A DNA stretch of 64,000 bases from Catellatospora bangladeshensis (GCF_016862575.1 NZ_BONF01000001.1:82904-146903), one strand, 5' to 3'; shown: positions 15,658 through 24,283, counted from the stretch's first letter. Translations and numbers: made by a program. The notes: generated from the sequence alone by a model not told the origin.

Positions 15658-16572
15658 ATGACCTACCTCAGCCCGCTGGCGTACCTGCTCGGCATCGAAG
15701 GTGTGGCCCTGCTGCGGGGCATCCGGGAGGGCGGCGCCGACCGGGCGTTCGTCGAGGCCCGGCTCACCGAGATCCGTGCCCTGCTGGACCTCCCGGCGCT
15801 CGACGAGGAGGCCGAGGTCATCACGGCCACGCACGGCACGATCAGCACCGCCGACGTGTACCGGGACTGGGCGCCGACCTATGACGAGCCCGGCAACGGG
15901 ATGATCGAAATCGAGCAGCCGCTGGTCCGGCAGATCCTGGACGGGTTGCCGGTCGGCACCGCGCTCGACGCGGCCTGCGGCACCGGGCGGCACGGGGCGT
16001 ACCTGGCCGAGCTGGGCCACCGCGTGATCGGCGTGGACCAGTCCGCCGAGATGCTCGCCCTGGCGGCCGTGCGGTTGCCGGACGCCGACCTCATCCAGGC
16101 GGACCTGGCGGCGATCCCGCTGCCCGACGATTCCGTGGACACCGTCGTGTGCGGACTGGCGCTGGCCCATGTGCCCGACCTCGGGCCGGTGCTGGCCGAG
16201 TTCGCGCGGGTGCTGCGGCCGGGCGGGCACCTGGTGATCTCCGACGCGCACCTGCTGCTGTCGTACCTGCGGCCGACCCTGCCGCGGCGGCCCGGACCGG
16301 ACGGCCGCCCGAGCATCCTCACCGAGTACCACCGGCCGCTCAGCGCCTACCTGGCCGCGGCCCTGCCGCTGGGATTCCAGGTCCGGCACTGCGCGGAGCC
16401 GGGCCGTCCGCCGTCGCCCACCGCATCCGGCCCGCTGCCCACGGAGATGTCCTGGGACCTGCTGCGCTGGTGCCCCGAGGCGGCGTCCGCAGCCCACGAC
16501 GACGCCCCGGTCGTCGTGATCTGGCACTTCCAGCTCGAGGTCAGCGGTGGTTCCACCAGTCGGGCTTCTTGA
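15658..16572 (+). CDS. SAM-dependent methyltransferase with N-terminal extension
   Basis: The 304-residue protein has an N-terminal helical region (residues 1-75, LSPLAYLLGIEGVALLRGI) that resembles the start of a separate methyltransferase subfamily. A standard core follows: ALDAACGTGRHGAYLAELG (motif I, about 102-120), VIGVDQSAEML, ADLAAIPLPDDSVDTVVCGLALAHV and LRPGGHLVISD. The start is ATG at 15658. A TAGCGT -10 at 15646-15651 suggests a leaderless message. The last 32 bp overlap a short gene on the other strand. Substrate unknown. Confidence 0.88.
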   Translation: MTYLSPLAYLLGIEGVALLRGIREGGADRAFVEARLTEIRALLDLPALDEEAEVITATHGTISTADVYRDWAPTYDEPGNGMIEIEQPLVRQILDGLPVGTALDAACGTGRHGAYLAELGHRVIGVDQSAEMLALAAVRLPDADLIQADLAAIPLPDDSVDTVVCGLALAHVPDLGPVLAEFARVLRPGGHLVISDAHLLLSYLRPTLPRRPGPDGRPSILTEYHRPLSAYLAAALPLGFQVRHCAEPGRPPSPTASGPLPTEMSWDLLRWCPEAASAAHDDAPVVVIWHFQLEVSGGSTSRAS

Positions 16573-16663
16573 ATACCCAGCGGATGCTCCGGTAGACGAG
16601 CCACGCGGGGACGAGCCAGCAGCACAGCTGACCTACCAGGTGTCCCGCCTCATACGAGTCCAC
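16541..16663 (-). CDS. Forty-residue membrane-associated microprotein
   Basis: A short gene of 40 residues, MDSYEAGHLVGQLCCWLVPA then WLVYRSIRWVFKKPDWWNHR, begins at GTG 16663 with GAAAGGAT at good spacing upstream. The tail of the methyltransferase overlaps it by 32 bp on the opposite strand. It has one hydrophobic segment (about residues 9-24) flanked on the inside by Arg/Lys and rich in tryptophan (five of 40), so it is likely a membrane peptide. Coding status rests on the ribosome-binding site and amphipathic composition. Confidence 0.5.
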   Translation of the reverse strand: MDSYEAGHLVGQLCCWLVPAWLVYRSIRWVFKKPDWWNHR

Positions 16664-16772
16664 TGATGATCCTTTCGGCGCGGTCCGAAGATCATATGGG
16701 GGTACGCGGCAGGCACGCGCCCGGCTGATCGGCCGGGAACCGGCCCGGCCCGGATGATCCACAGTCGCCCGG

Positions 16773-17723
16773 TCAGGCGTAACGGGCCGCCGCGGCGCGC
16801 AGTTCGGCGGCCACCCGTTCGCGGAAGGCCGCCGGGGCGAGCACCTCGACGTGGGAGCCGAGGCCGAGCATGGCCGACACCGCCCACAACCCGTCCTCGA
16901 ACGGCACGGTCAGCTCGACGTCGCCGTCCGCGGTGAGCGGCACCCGGTCCTGCCCGTGCACCGGCACCAGGCGCCGCAGCCGGGGCAGCGCCCACGCCGA
17001 CACGCGCACCGTGACCTCGACCGCGGTGGTCTCGCGCTCCAGCTCGCGGCGGGACAGGGCCCAGGTCTCCGCGAGGTCGAACCCGTCCGGGCGGGCGGCG
17101 GGCGTCTCCAGCGGCTCGACCGCCCGCACCCGCGACACCCGGTAGGTGCGCCGGCCTCCGTCCCGCAGGGCCACCAGGTACCAGTCCCCGGCGGCCAGGA
17201 CCAGGCCGAGCGGGTCGATCTCGCGCACCGACTCCCGCCCGTCGCGTACGTAGGTCAGGCGCACCCGGCGGTCCGCCCACACCGCCGCGGCCAGCTCGGC
17301 CAGGCAGGGCACGGGCTCGGCGGTGGTGTACCAGCGGGTCGGGTCGAGGTGGAAGCGCTCGGCGCTGCGGCCCGCCCGCTGCCGGGCCTCGCCGGTGAGG
17401 CTGGCCCACACCTTCATCCGGGCGCCCTCCAGCATCTCGCCCAGCCCGAGCTGCTGCGCCGGGCCCGCCAGCCCGAGGAACGCCAGCGCGCCCGCCTCGT
17501 CCAGCCCCACCCCGGTCAGCCGGGTCCGGTAGCCGCCGTCCAGGCGGTAACCGCCCGCGGGGCCGCGCGCCGCGCGCACCGGCACCCCCGACGCGACCAG
17601 GGCCTCGACGTCCCGCTGCACGGTGCGCTCGCTGACCTCCAGCAGCCGGGCCAGATCCCGCGCGCTGGCCTGGCCGCGTACCTGAAGGTGCAGGAGCAGG
17701 GACATCATCCGGGAGGCGCGCAT
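16773..17723 (-). CDS. YafY-type HTH/WYL-domain transcriptional regulator
   Basis: The 316-residue protein has an N-terminal winged helix (residues 1-60: MSLLLHLQVRGQASARDLARLLEVSERTVQRDVEAL). A central WYL domain follows, with REIDPLGLVLAAGDWYLVALRDGGRRTYRVSRV near residues 165-200. A WCX-type C-terminal region is last. WYL domains sense ligands, often nucleic acids or nucleotides. It is divergent from the VOC-family gene at 17827 with 103 bp between starts. A short inverted repeat (17747-17761) in that gap is a candidate operator, so it probably controls itself and its neighbour. The start is ATG at 17723, with GAGAAT suitably placed for a leaderless transcript. Confidence 0.9.
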   Translation of the reverse strand: MRASRMMSLLLHLQVRGQASARDLARLLEVSERTVQRDVEALVASGVPVRAARGPAGGYRLDGGYRTRLTGVGLDEAGALAFLGLAGPAQQLGLGEMLEGARMKVWASLTGEARQRAGRSAERFHLDPTRWYTTAEPVPCLAELAAAVWADRRVRLTYVRDGRESVREIDPLGLVLAAGDWYLVALRDGGRRTYRVSRVRAVEPLETPAARPDGFDLAETWALSRRELERETTAVEVTVRVSAWALPRLRRLVPVHGQDRVPLTADGDVELTVPFEDGLWAVSAMLGLGSHVEVLAPAAFRERVAAELRAAAARYA

Positions 17724-17746
17724 CCGCCGATTCTCGCCGACGTATA

Positions 17747-17761
17747 CGACAGAAGATGTCG
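17747..17761. promoter_or_regulatory. Inverted repeat between WYL regulator and VOC gene
   Basis: CGACA and TGTCG flank a 5-bp spacer in the 103-bp divergent promoter region. This is a plausible operator for the WYL regulator; the assignment is from position only. Confidence 0.4.
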
Positions 17762-17826
17762 GGAATTAGGGGCATAGTGTCTCCGGCGGTGCCGCCCGAG
17801 GCGCCGATCAGGGAAAAGGGAGTGAC

Positions 17827-18495
17827 ATGACCGAGACGGCGCAGCGGATCTCGCCCGCGCAGTTCCACCAGGCGGAGGGCGTCGGCGACTGGCGCGTCAT
17901 CGGCGACGGCGCGTGCGCCTGGTTCCGGATCCCGTCGTTCGCCGCGGGCGCGCGGTTCGTACAGGCGATCAGCGAGCTGCCCGGCGCGCCCGCCCCCGAC
18001 GTCGACCTGCGGGACGGGGCGGTCACCGTACGCCTGATCCGGTGGGTGCCCGGCTTCTTCGGGATGACCGAGGCGCACGTCGAGCAGGCCCGGCTTATCT
18101 CGGCCGCGGCGCGCGAGCTGGGCCTGACCGCCGACCCGTCCCGGGCGCAGAACGTGCAGATCTGCCTCGACGCCCTGGTCGTGCCCGACGTCATGCCGTT
18201 CTGGCTGGCCGTGCTCGGCTACACGCAGCGCGGGGACGGCCCCGGCGACATGATCGACCCCCGGCAGCGCGGGCCGCTGATCTACTTCCAGGAGATGGAC
18301 GCGCCGCGCCCGCAGCGCAACCGGATCCACCTCGACGTCTGGGTGGCGCACGACCAGGCCGAGGCGCGGGTCGCCGCGGCGCTCGCGGCGGGCGGCCGGC
18401 TGGTCACCGACGAGCACGCGCCGTCGTGGTGGGTGCTGGCCGACGCCGAGGGCAACGAGGTCTGCATCGGCACCTGGCTGACCCGCGCCGAGTAG
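17827..18495 (+). CDS. VOC-superfamily protein with PCD-like N-terminal domain
   Basis: The 222-residue protein has two parts. Residues 1-110 look like a pterin-4a-carbinolamine-dehydratase-type fold (FHQAEGVGDWRVIGDGACAWF, TVRLIRWVPGFFGMTEAHVE). Residues 115-222 are a glyoxalase-like VOC domain (DALVVPDVMPFWLAVLGY, YFQEMDAPRPQRNRIHLDVW, LADAEGNEVCIGTW). A paralogue with the same architecture lies at 36675. ATG at 17827 follows GGGAGTGAC. The conserved His in RIHLD and the Glu/Asn in AEGNE are likely metal or substrate contacts. The reaction is unknown. The divergent WYL regulator probably controls it. Confidence 0.85.
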   Translation: MTETAQRISPAQFHQAEGVGDWRVIGDGACAWFRIPSFAAGARFVQAISELPGAPAPDVDLRDGAVTVRLIRWVPGFFGMTEAHVEQARLISAAARELGLTADPSRAQNVQICLDALVVPDVMPFWLAVLGYTQRGDGPGDMIDPRQRGPLIYFQEMDAPRPQRNRIHLDVWVAHDQAEARVAAALAAGGRLVTDEHAPSWWVLADAEGNEVCIGTWLTRAE

Positions 18496-18496
18496 C

Positions 18497-18531
18497 GGGC
18501 ACGGCCCCGGCGACAGGCCGGGGCCGTGCCC
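18497..18531. terminator. Bidirectional hairpin between convergent genes
   Basis: A perfect 14-bp stem, GGGCACGGCCCCGG (18497-18510) with CCGGGGCCGTGCCC (18518-18531), and a 7-nt loop sits between the VOC and methyltransferase stops. Confidence 0.8.
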
Positions 18532-18536
18532 TCCGG

Positions 18537-19283
18537 TCAGCGGCGCTTCAGGGCGAAGACGCCCCAGCCGAGGTACGGCCGCCGGTAGCGGACGTGGTCC
18601 AGCGGCGCCCGGTCCAGCTCAGCCCGGAGGTCCGCGGCCAGCTCGTCGTCCGGGTTGGCGTCCAGCCAGGCCCGGATGTTGAACCACTGCGCCGCGGCGT
18701 ACCGGTCCCAGCTGTCCTCGTCGGCCAGCACCATCTCGACCAGGTCCCAGCCCTGCCGCCCGCACAGCTCGACGAGGCCGGGCAGGTCCCGGAAGTCGTC
18801 CCTGGACGTGGCGTGGCAGCCCTCGACGGTGGCCTGGTCGGGCGGGTCCTGCCGCCAGAACGGCTCCCCGACGAGCAGCAGCCCGCCCGGCCGCAGGCTG
18901 CGGGCGAGCAGGTCGAGGGTGCCGGCGAAGCCGCCGCCGATCCAGGTGGCCCCGATGCAGCAGGCCACGTCGACGGGGGTGGGCGCGACGTGCCCGGCGG
19001 CGTCGCCGTGCACGAAGGTCACCCGGTCGGCGACGCCGAGCTCGGCGGCCCGCTCGCGGGCCCTGGCGGTGAAGACGGTGCTGATGTCGACACCGGTGCC
19101 GGTGATCCCGTGGTCGCGGGCCCACCGGCAGAGCAGCTCGCCGGTGCCGCTGGCCAGGTCGAGCACGGTGGTGCCGGGGCGCAGGCGCACGGCCCGGCCC
19201 AGCAGGCCGAGCTTCTCCTCGGTGATCGGGTTGTGGACGCGGTGGCTGCTCTCGCGGATGGTGAAGCTACGTGGAAGATCCAC
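18537..19283 (-). CDS. SAM-dependent methyltransferase
   Basis: The 248-residue protein has motif I VLDLASGTGELLCRW (residues 40-54), GTGVDISTVFTARARERA and FVHGDAAGHVAPTPVDVACC, then LRPGGLLLVGEPFWR. The motif CCIGATWIGGGF resembles the small-molecule methyltransferases annotated as class I enzymes near resistance or metabolite genes. It has a GTG start at 19283 after AGAGGA. A 27-codon frame with a strong ribosome-binding site ends 17 bp inside this gene and may couple to it. Its upstream region is shared with the divergent glycine-riboswitch operon. Substrate unknown. Confidence 0.87.
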   Translation of the reverse strand: MDLPRSFTIRESSHRVHNPITEEKLGLLGRAVRLRPGTTVLDLASGTGELLCRWARDHGITGTGVDISTVFTARARERAAELGVADRVTFVHGDAAGHVAPTPVDVACCIGATWIGGGFAGTLDLLARSLRPGGLLLVGEPFWRQDPPDQATVEGCHATSRDDFRDLPGLVELCGRQGWDLVEMVLADEDSWDRYAAAQWFNIRAWLDANPDDELAADLRAELDRAPLDHVRYRRPYLGWGVFALKRR

Positions 19284-19350
19284 TTCTGCGATTCCTCTGG
19301 TCTGGTCTCAACATGGTCGGGGGGTCGAGGCGGACCAGCAGCGCGGGCAT
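19267..19350 (-). CDS. Possible 27-residue leader peptide of the methyltransferase
   Basis: The frame encodes MPALLVRLDPPTMLRPDQRN followed by seven more residues. It has a GGAGGTG ribosome-binding site at ideal spacing and overlaps the downstream methyltransferase start by 17 bp in another frame. The arrangement fits a short leader whose translation delivers ribosomes to the GTG start at 19283. It is too short for any homology judgement. Confidence 0.35.
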   Translation of the reverse strand: MPALLVRLDPPTMLRPDQRNRRSGSST

Positions 19351-19445
19351 CAAAGCACCTCCGGGAATCGTCGGAACCGTCAAGCCAACCGCACGGCCGA
19401 AGCGGTGTCGAGCGGTTTCCGGATCTCCACTTCGGATTGCCGCCC

Positions 19446-19475
19446 TTGACGGGCGGGCCGGGCGATGCCTACGGT
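19446..19475 (+). promoter_or_regulatory. Promoter of the glycine-riboswitch operon
   Basis: TTGACG (19446-19451), an 18-bp spacer and TACGGT (19470-19475) form a good sigma-70-type promoter. The transcript would start about 25 bp before the first aptamer. Confidence 0.7.
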
Positions 19476-19507
19476 ACGCGCGACAACTGAAGACTTCGCT
19501 GAACGAA

Positions 19508-19738
19508 CCGCAGCGGGAGAGCCCCGGCCATGCCGGGCGCCGAAGGAGCAACACTCCCCGTCAATCTCTCAGGCCCACGTACCGCCGCGGTCAGGCGACT
19601 CTGGAAAGCCGGGACACCGTCCCGCGCCCACGGTGCAAACCACCCCGCCGGTGGTGAAGCTCTCAGGCTCCATGACAGAGGGGGAGGCACACCGACCTCG
19701 GTGCCGCGCGCCGCGGCACCCGGACCAGGGAGCCTCCC
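19508..19738 (+). promoter_or_regulatory. Tandem glycine riboswitch controlling gcvH-glyA
   Basis: Two aptamers are visible. The first has GCGGGAGAG (19513), GCCGAAGGAGCAA (19539) and CTCTCAGGC (19566). The second has GACTCTGGAAAG (19598), GGTGAAGCTCTCAGGC (about 19653) and ACAGAGGGGGAGG. These are the conserved strands of glycine riboswitches. In the expression platform GGGAGGC (19682-19688), within the last P1 strand, is complementary to GCCTCCC (19732-19738) just before the GTG start, enclosing a hairpin at 19700-19720. Glycine binding would hold the first strand in P1 and free the ribosome-binding region, so translational activation by glycine is the likely mode. No U-tract terminator is present. 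Confidence 0.93.
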
Positions 19739-20119
19739 GTGAGCAGTGCCGTGCCCGCGCACCTGCGCTACACCCGTGACCACGAATGGCTGGACGGCGA
19801 CGGTGTCGCGACCGTCGGCATCACCGCGTTCGCCGCCGACGCGCTCGGCGACATCGTCTACCTCGAACTGCCCGAACCCGGCCGGACCGTGGCGGCGGGC
19901 GAGCCGTGCGGCGAGATCGAGTCGACGAAGTCGGTGAGCGAGCTTTACGCCCCCGTCGACGGCGAGATCGTCGCCGTGAACGAGGCCGCCGCGACCGAGC
20001 CGGGCCTGCTCAACAACGATCCGTACGGGCAGGGCTGGCTGTTCCGGCTGCGCCTGACCGGCACGCCGGAGCTGCTTGACGCGGCCGCCTACGCGGCGTT
20101 CACGGGGGAGGCGGCGTGA
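19739..20119 (+). CDS. gcvH: Glycine cleavage system H protein
   Basis: The 126-residue lipoyl carrier shuttles the aminomethyl group between the P and T proteins of the glycine cleavage complex. The family pattern is complete: RYTRDHEWL at the N-terminus, [23 protein letters not shown] and the lipoylated lysine K64 in [30 protein letters not shown] follows. The GTG start at 19739 has its ribosome-binding site GGGAG (19728-19732) inside the riboswitch expression platform. The stop overlaps glyA (GTGA). The gcvP and gcvT genes are not in the window. Confidence 0.97.
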   Translation: MSSAVPAHLRYTRDHEWLDGDGVATVGITAFAADALGDIVYLELPEPGRTVAAGEPCGEIESTKSVSELYAPVDGEIVAVNEAAATEPGLLNNDPYGQGWLFRLRLTGTPELLDAAAYAAFTGEAA

Positions 20120-21387
20120 CCGGGCTGGACCGCACGCTGGCCGAGTGCGACCCCGAGGTGGACGCGGCGCTGCGCGCCGAGCTGGGCCGCCAGCGCGACA
20201 CCCTGGAGATGATCGCCAGCGAGAACTTCGCGCCGCTCGCGGTGCTGCAGGCGCAGGGTTCGGTGCTCACCAACAAGTACGCCGAGGGGTACCCCGGCCG
20301 CCGCTACTACGGCGGTTGCGAGCACGTCGACGTGGTGGAGCGGCTGGCGATCGAGCGGGTCAAGGCGCTGTTCGGCGCGGCGTACGCGAACGTGCAGCCG
20401 CACTCGGGCGCGCAGGCCAACGCGGCCGCGATGGCGGCGCTGCTCCAGCCCGGCGACACCATCCTCGGCCTGGACCTGGCGCACGGCGGCCACCTCACGC
20501 ACGGCATGCGGATCAACTTCTCCGGCCGCCTCTACCGCGCGGTGGCCTACCGCGTGTCCGAGCACGACGGACGGGTGGATCTGGCCGAGGTCGAGCGGCT
20601 CGCGCACGAGCACCGGCCCGCGCTCATCATCGCGGGCTGGTCGGCGTACCCCCGGCAGCTCGACTTCGCCGCGTTCCGGCGCATCGCCGACGCGGTGGGG
20701 GCCCGGCTGATGGTGGACATGGCGCACTTCGCGGGGCTGGTCGCGGCTGGGCTGCACGCCAACCCGGTGCCGTACGCGGACGTGGTGACCACCACGACCC
20801 ACAAGACGCTCGGCGGCCCGCGCGGTGGCGTGGTGCTGACCTGCCACGAGGACGTCGCGCGCAAGGTCGACAGCGCGGTCTTCCCGGGTCAGCAGGGCGG
20901 GCCGCTGCAGCACGTGATCGCCGCGAAGGCGGTGGCGTTCAAGCTGGCGGCCGAGCCGGAGTTCACGCAGCGGCAGCGGCGCACGCTCGGCGGCGCGCGG
21001 CTGCTGGCGCAGCGGCTGGCCGAGCCGGACGTGGCGCGGGCCGGGATCAGCGTGCTCACCGGCGGCACCGATGTGCACCTGGTGCTGGTGGACCTGCGCG
21101 GCTCGGTGCTGGACGGCAGGCAGGCCGAGGACCGGCTGCACGCGGTCGGGATCACGGTCAACCGCAACGCGGTGCCGGGTGATCCGCGCCCGCCGCTGGT
21201 CACCTCGGGCCTGCGTATCGGCACCGCCGCGCTGGCCGCCCGGGGCTTCACCGAGCCGGACTTCGTGGAGGTCGCCGACGTGGTGGCGCACGCCCTGCTG
21301 CCTTCCTTCGACGGCGCGGTCGCGGCCTGGCTGCGCTCGCGCGTCGCGGCCCTCACCACGGCGCACCCGCTCTACCCGGGTATTTGA
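20116..21387 (+). CDS. glyA: Serine hydroxymethyltransferase
   Basis: The 423-residue PLP enzyme interconverts serine and glycine with transfer of a one-carbon unit to tetrahydrofolate. The PLP lysine is about residue 230 in [14 protein letters not shown]. Other family motifs are [47 protein letters not shown] and SGLRIGTAA. The GTG start overlaps the gcvH stop, so both are under the glycine riboswitch. The pairing of GcvH with SHMT couples glycine breakdown to serine synthesis when glycine is abundant. It may be a second, glycine-induced SHMT rather than the housekeeping copy; that cannot be judged here. Confidence 0.97.
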   Translation: MTGLDRTLAECDPEVDAALRAELGRQRDTLEMIASENFAPLAVLQAQGSVLTNKYAEGYPGRRYYGGCEHVDVVERLAIERVKALFGAAYANVQPHSGAQANAAAMAALLQPGDTILGLDLAHGGHLTHGMRINFSGRLYRAVAYRVSEHDGRVDLAEVERLAHEHRPALIIAGWSAYPRQLDFAAFRRIADAVGARLMVDMAHFAGLVAAGLHANPVPYADVVTTTTHKTLGGPRGGVVLTCHEDVARKVDSAVFPGQQGGPLQHVIAAKAVAFKLAAEPEFTQRQRRTLGGARLLAQRLAEPDVARAGISVLTGGTDVHLVLVDLRGSVLDGRQAEDRLHAVGITVNRNAVPGDPRPPLVTSGLRIGTAALAARGFTEPDFVEVADVVAHALLPSFDGAVAAWLRSRVAALTTAHPLYPGI

Positions 21388-21408
21388 TCTTTACCCCCTC
21401 CATAGAAA

Positions 21409-21448
21409 GACGCCGGTCTGCCCGGGCTCATCCGGGCAGGCCGGCGTC
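21409..21448. terminator. Hairpin after glyA
   Basis: An 18-bp stem with one mismatch runs from GACGCCGG (21409) to CCGGCGTC (21448) around the loop CTCA. It separates convergent glyA and the serine-hydrolase gene. Confidence 0.8.
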
Positions 21449-21463
21449 GACGGGCAGCGCACG

Positions 21464-22708
21464 CTAGCGCCCGGCCGTAGGGGACGGGGTGGCCCGGCGT
21501 GCGCCGTCGAGCTGCGCGTACACGTGGTCCGGGGTGGCCAGCCGGGTGACCGCGGCGGCCAGCGCGCCCGCCGCGTGCACCGGGGGCACGTCGGTGTTGG
21601 CGAGCACCACCAGCGTGGCGCTGCGCTGCGGGATCGACATCACCACGCTGGTGTAGCCGGGGATGCTCCCGTTGTGCCCCCACCAGCCGCCGCTCTCGAA
21701 GATCGCGAACCGGTACGCCGCCGCGGGCCCGCTCTCCGGCGCCCGCTCCAGCCGGACCGCCTGCGTCTGCGGATCCAGCAGGGTGCCCTTGCCCAGCGCC
21801 AGTGCCCACGTCTTCATGTCGGCGAACGTCGACACGATGGCGCCCGCCGCCCCGGCCCAGGCCGGGTTCCACAGCGAGGCGTCGGTGACCGCGCCGTCCG
21901 CGCCCCGGGTGTAGCCGTGCGCGTACGGCTCCGGCAGGGCCCCGGATACGGGATAGACCGATTCGGACAGGCGCAGCGGTGCGAAGACGTGCTCGCGCAG
22001 GTGGTCGCCGAGCGGCCGCCCGGTCACCCGCTCCACCACCATGCCGAGCAGCACGGCGTTGACGTCGACGTACTCGAAGCGGCTGCCGGGCGGGAAGCTC
22101 AGCGGGCGGGCGGCGCTGACGTCCACCAGCTGCGCCGGGGTGACCGCGCCCGCGCCCGGCCCCTGCGGCAGCTCGGCCAGCATCGCCGCGACGAACGCCG
22201 GGTCCTGCTCGTACGAGTACAGGCCGCTGCGCATGTCGCCGAGCATGCGCAGGGTGATCTGATCGCCGGAGGGCAGCCCGCCGACGAACCTCGCGATCGG
22301 ATCGGTGAGGGCCAGCAGCCTGTCCTCGACCAGCCGCAGCACGGCGGTCCCGGTGAACGTCTTGGTCACGCTGCCGATCCGCATGTGCTCGGCGAGGGTC
22401 ATCGGCCGGCCCGTGACGTCGTCGGCCACCCCGAAGGCCCGGCTGTACTCGACGATCCCGGGCACCGAGAGGCCGACGATCGCGCCGGGGATGCCGAGCT
22501 GCCGCATCGTGCCGGTGACCGCGGCGTCGAGCCGGGCGTTCAGGTCGTCGCCGGGCGCGCGGGGCGAGGCGGTCGGCAGCGGCCCGGTCGCCGCACAGCC
22601 GGCCGCGGCCGAGCCGGCGAGCAGCGCGCCCGTTCCGGCGAGCAGTCTCCGGCGGGAGACGCGCGGCGGATCCGGCGGTGGGGCGGACTCCGCGGCGCGT
22701 CCGGTCAT
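21464..22708 (-). CDS. Exported serine hydrolase, beta-lactamase/PBP4* family
   Basis: The 414-residue protein carries a twin-arginine signal (SRRRLLAGTGALLAGSAAAGC) ending in a lipobox, so it is likely a Tat-exported lipoprotein. The penicillin-binding-type active site is present: SVTK (Ser and Lys), the tyrosine motif FEYVDVNAVLLG and GHNGSIPGY in place of KTG. The family includes D-amino-acid peptidases, esterases and beta-lactamase-like enzymes of wall metabolism. Its ATG overlaps the stop of the upstream nagZ gene (ATGA), so the two exported lipoproteins are made together, consistent with joint cell-wall muropeptide processing. Confidence 0.9.
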   Translation of the reverse strand: MTGRAAESAPPPDPPRVSRRRLLAGTGALLAGSAAAGCAATGPLPTASPRAPGDDLNARLDAAVTGTMRQLGIPGAIVGLSVPGIVEYSRAFGVADDVTGRPMTLAEHMRIGSVTKTFTGTAVLRLVEDRLLALTDPIARFVGGLPSGDQITLRMLGDMRSGLYSYEQDPAFVAAMLAELPQGPGAGAVTPAQLVDVSAARPLSFPPGSRFEYVDVNAVLLGMVVERVTGRPLGDHLREHVFAPLRLSESVYPVSGALPEPYAHGYTRGADGAVTDASLWNPAWAGAAGAIVSTFADMKTWALALGKGTLLDPQTQAVRLERAPESGPAAAYRFAIFESGGWWGHNGSIPGYTSVVMSIPQRSATLVVLANTDVPPVHAAGALAAAVTRLATPDHVYAQLDGARRATPSPTAGR

Positions 22709-23889
22709 CGGGGCGGCCAGAGGGCGTCGATGCGGGCGACCGAGCGGTCGATCTGCGCCGGGCTGACCTTGCCCTCGCGGATCAGGCGCAGCACCAGGTC
22801 GACGGTCTGCTCCACGATCGCGGTGTCGTAGACCGCCTGGTTGCAGAAGACGAGCTGGTCCACCCCGGCCTGCAGGGCGTACGTGGTGGCCTCGTCCCGG
22901 GCGTAGCGGCTGGTGATGGCCACGGCCTGCATGTCGTCGGTGACCACGACCCCGTCCCAGCCGAGCTGCCCGCGCAGCAGGTCGGTGACCACCGCCTTGG
23001 ACAGCGACACCGGGCGGTCGGGGTCGAGCTGCCGGTTCAGGAAGTGGGTGACCATCACGGTGTCCACCGTGCCCGCGGCGATCAGCCGCTGGAACGGCTC
23101 GATCTCGGCGCGCGTCCAGGTGCCGGTGACGTCGACGGCCTCGAAGTCGGTGTTGCCGGTCGCGCTGCCCAGTCCGGGGAAGTGCTTGATCGAGGTGCGC
23201 ACCGAGGCCTTGCGGAACTCGCCGATGAAGTCGGTGCAGCAGGACACCACGACGTCGGGGTCGGCCGAGAAGCTGCGCTGGAGCTGGGCGATCGCCGGGT
23301 TGTCCGGGTTGACCGCGAGGTCGGCGACCGGGGCGAAGTCGAAGTTCACCCCGATCTGGACCAGCGTGTGCGCCATACCGGCGGCCCAGGTCCGGGTGAT
23401 CGGCGGGGAGTTCGTCGCGCCGATCTCCGCCGGCGACTTCGTCGCGGGGAAGCCGTTCTGCGGGCCGAGCCGGGCGATCCGGCCGCCCTCCTGGTCGATG
23501 GAGACGATCAGCCCGTGCGGCGCGGCCCCGGTCAGCGTGTCGATCAGGGTGGTGACCTGGTCCGGAGAGTCGATGTTGCGGCTGTCCCCGGTCAGCTGGT
23601 CGCGGTCGAAGAGGATGACGCCGCCGAGCCCCTGCTCGCGGATCGCCCGCATGATCCAGTCATCCGGGCCGACCGTGGCGCCCCGGAAGCCGACGATCAG
23701 CATCCGGGCGATCTTCTTGCGCAGCGCCGCCTCGTCCGCCGGGCTCGGGCTGGGGGCGGGCGTGGGCTGCGCGGCGGGCAGCGGGACGTCCTTCGCCCGG
23801 CACGCGCCGAGCCCCGCCGCCACCGCGGCGGAGCCGAGCCCGGCGAGCAGGCCGCGGCGGGTGACTCCCTCGCCCGTCACCCCGTCCAC
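22705..23889 (-). CDS. nagZ: Exported GH3 beta-N-acetylhexosaminidase, NagZ type
   Basis: The 394-residue protein starts at GTG 23889 (a second GTG at 23880 is possible). A Tat-like signal (TRRGLLAGLGSAAVAAGLGAC) ends in a lipobox. The GH3 barrel shows GGVILFDRDQL, SIDQEGGRIARL, KHFPGLGSATGNTD (with the His-Asp general acid typical of NagZ) and VVTDDMQA with the nucleophile Asp. It lacks the second GH3 domain, as expected for NagZ. It should remove N-acetylglucosamine from muropeptides outside the membrane. A LacI-like near-palindrome (23954-23965) lies 65 bp upstream. The gene overlaps the downstream serine hydrolase by 4 bp. Confidence 0.9.
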   Translation of the reverse strand: MDGVTGEGVTRRGLLAGLGSAAVAAGLGACRAKDVPLPAAQPTPAPSPSPADEAALRKKIARMLIVGFRGATVGPDDWIMRAIREQGLGGVILFDRDQLTGDSRNIDSPDQVTTLIDTLTGAAPHGLIVSIDQEGGRIARLGPQNGFPATKSPAEIGATNSPPITRTWAAGMAHTLVQIGVNFDFAPVADLAVNPDNPAIAQLQRSFSADPDVVVSCCTDFIGEFRKASVRTSIKHFPGLGSATGNTDFEAVDVTGTWTRAEIEPFQRLIAAGTVDTVMVTHFLNRQLDPDRPVSLSKAVVTDLLRGQLGWDGVVVTDDMQAVAITSRYARDEATTYALQAGVDQLVFCNQAVYDTAIVEQTVDLVLRLIREGKVSPAQIDRSVARIDALWPPR

Positions 23890-24283
23890 GTTACTTACCG
23901 GGCAGGTCCGGCAGGCTGCGATCACCGTTATCCACTCGCGGGCGAGATCGCTTGCACGCGCTTGCTAATGATGGACTGTTTCTTGCGTAAAATCTGCTGT
24001 CGGCAGGCTGTCGGAGCAGGTTTTCACTCCCCTGTGAGTGGGTGATGGGGCGGCAAAGCTCCTGTAAGGGGCCATAACCTGGGCGCCCTGCCGCCTCATG
24101 GCGGTGGCGGAGGGTTGTCGAATTTTTGCGTTGACCTCTGGACGTGGCGGCGATGGCGGTCTTAATCTGCTCGCGTCCCGTTCAGCTACGCGGTCGCGAC
24201 GTGTTCGAACGGCGGCTCCACCACACCCCCGATCCGATGAGGCGCGCCCCGCGGCGCGCGATTCGTCCTGATAGGAGCCTTTG
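23890..24283. other. Divergent promoter region of nagZ and the GH87 gene
   Basis: The 394-bp non-coding gap has lower G+C than the genes. GCACGCGCTTGC (23954-23965) is palindromic at 10 of 12 positions and resembles a LacI operator. A run AATTTTTGCG near 24120 and TTAATCT near 24161 are possible promoter parts but have poor spacing. AGGAG (24272-24276) is the ribosome-binding site of the GH87 gene. No small gene is visible. Confidence 0.5.
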
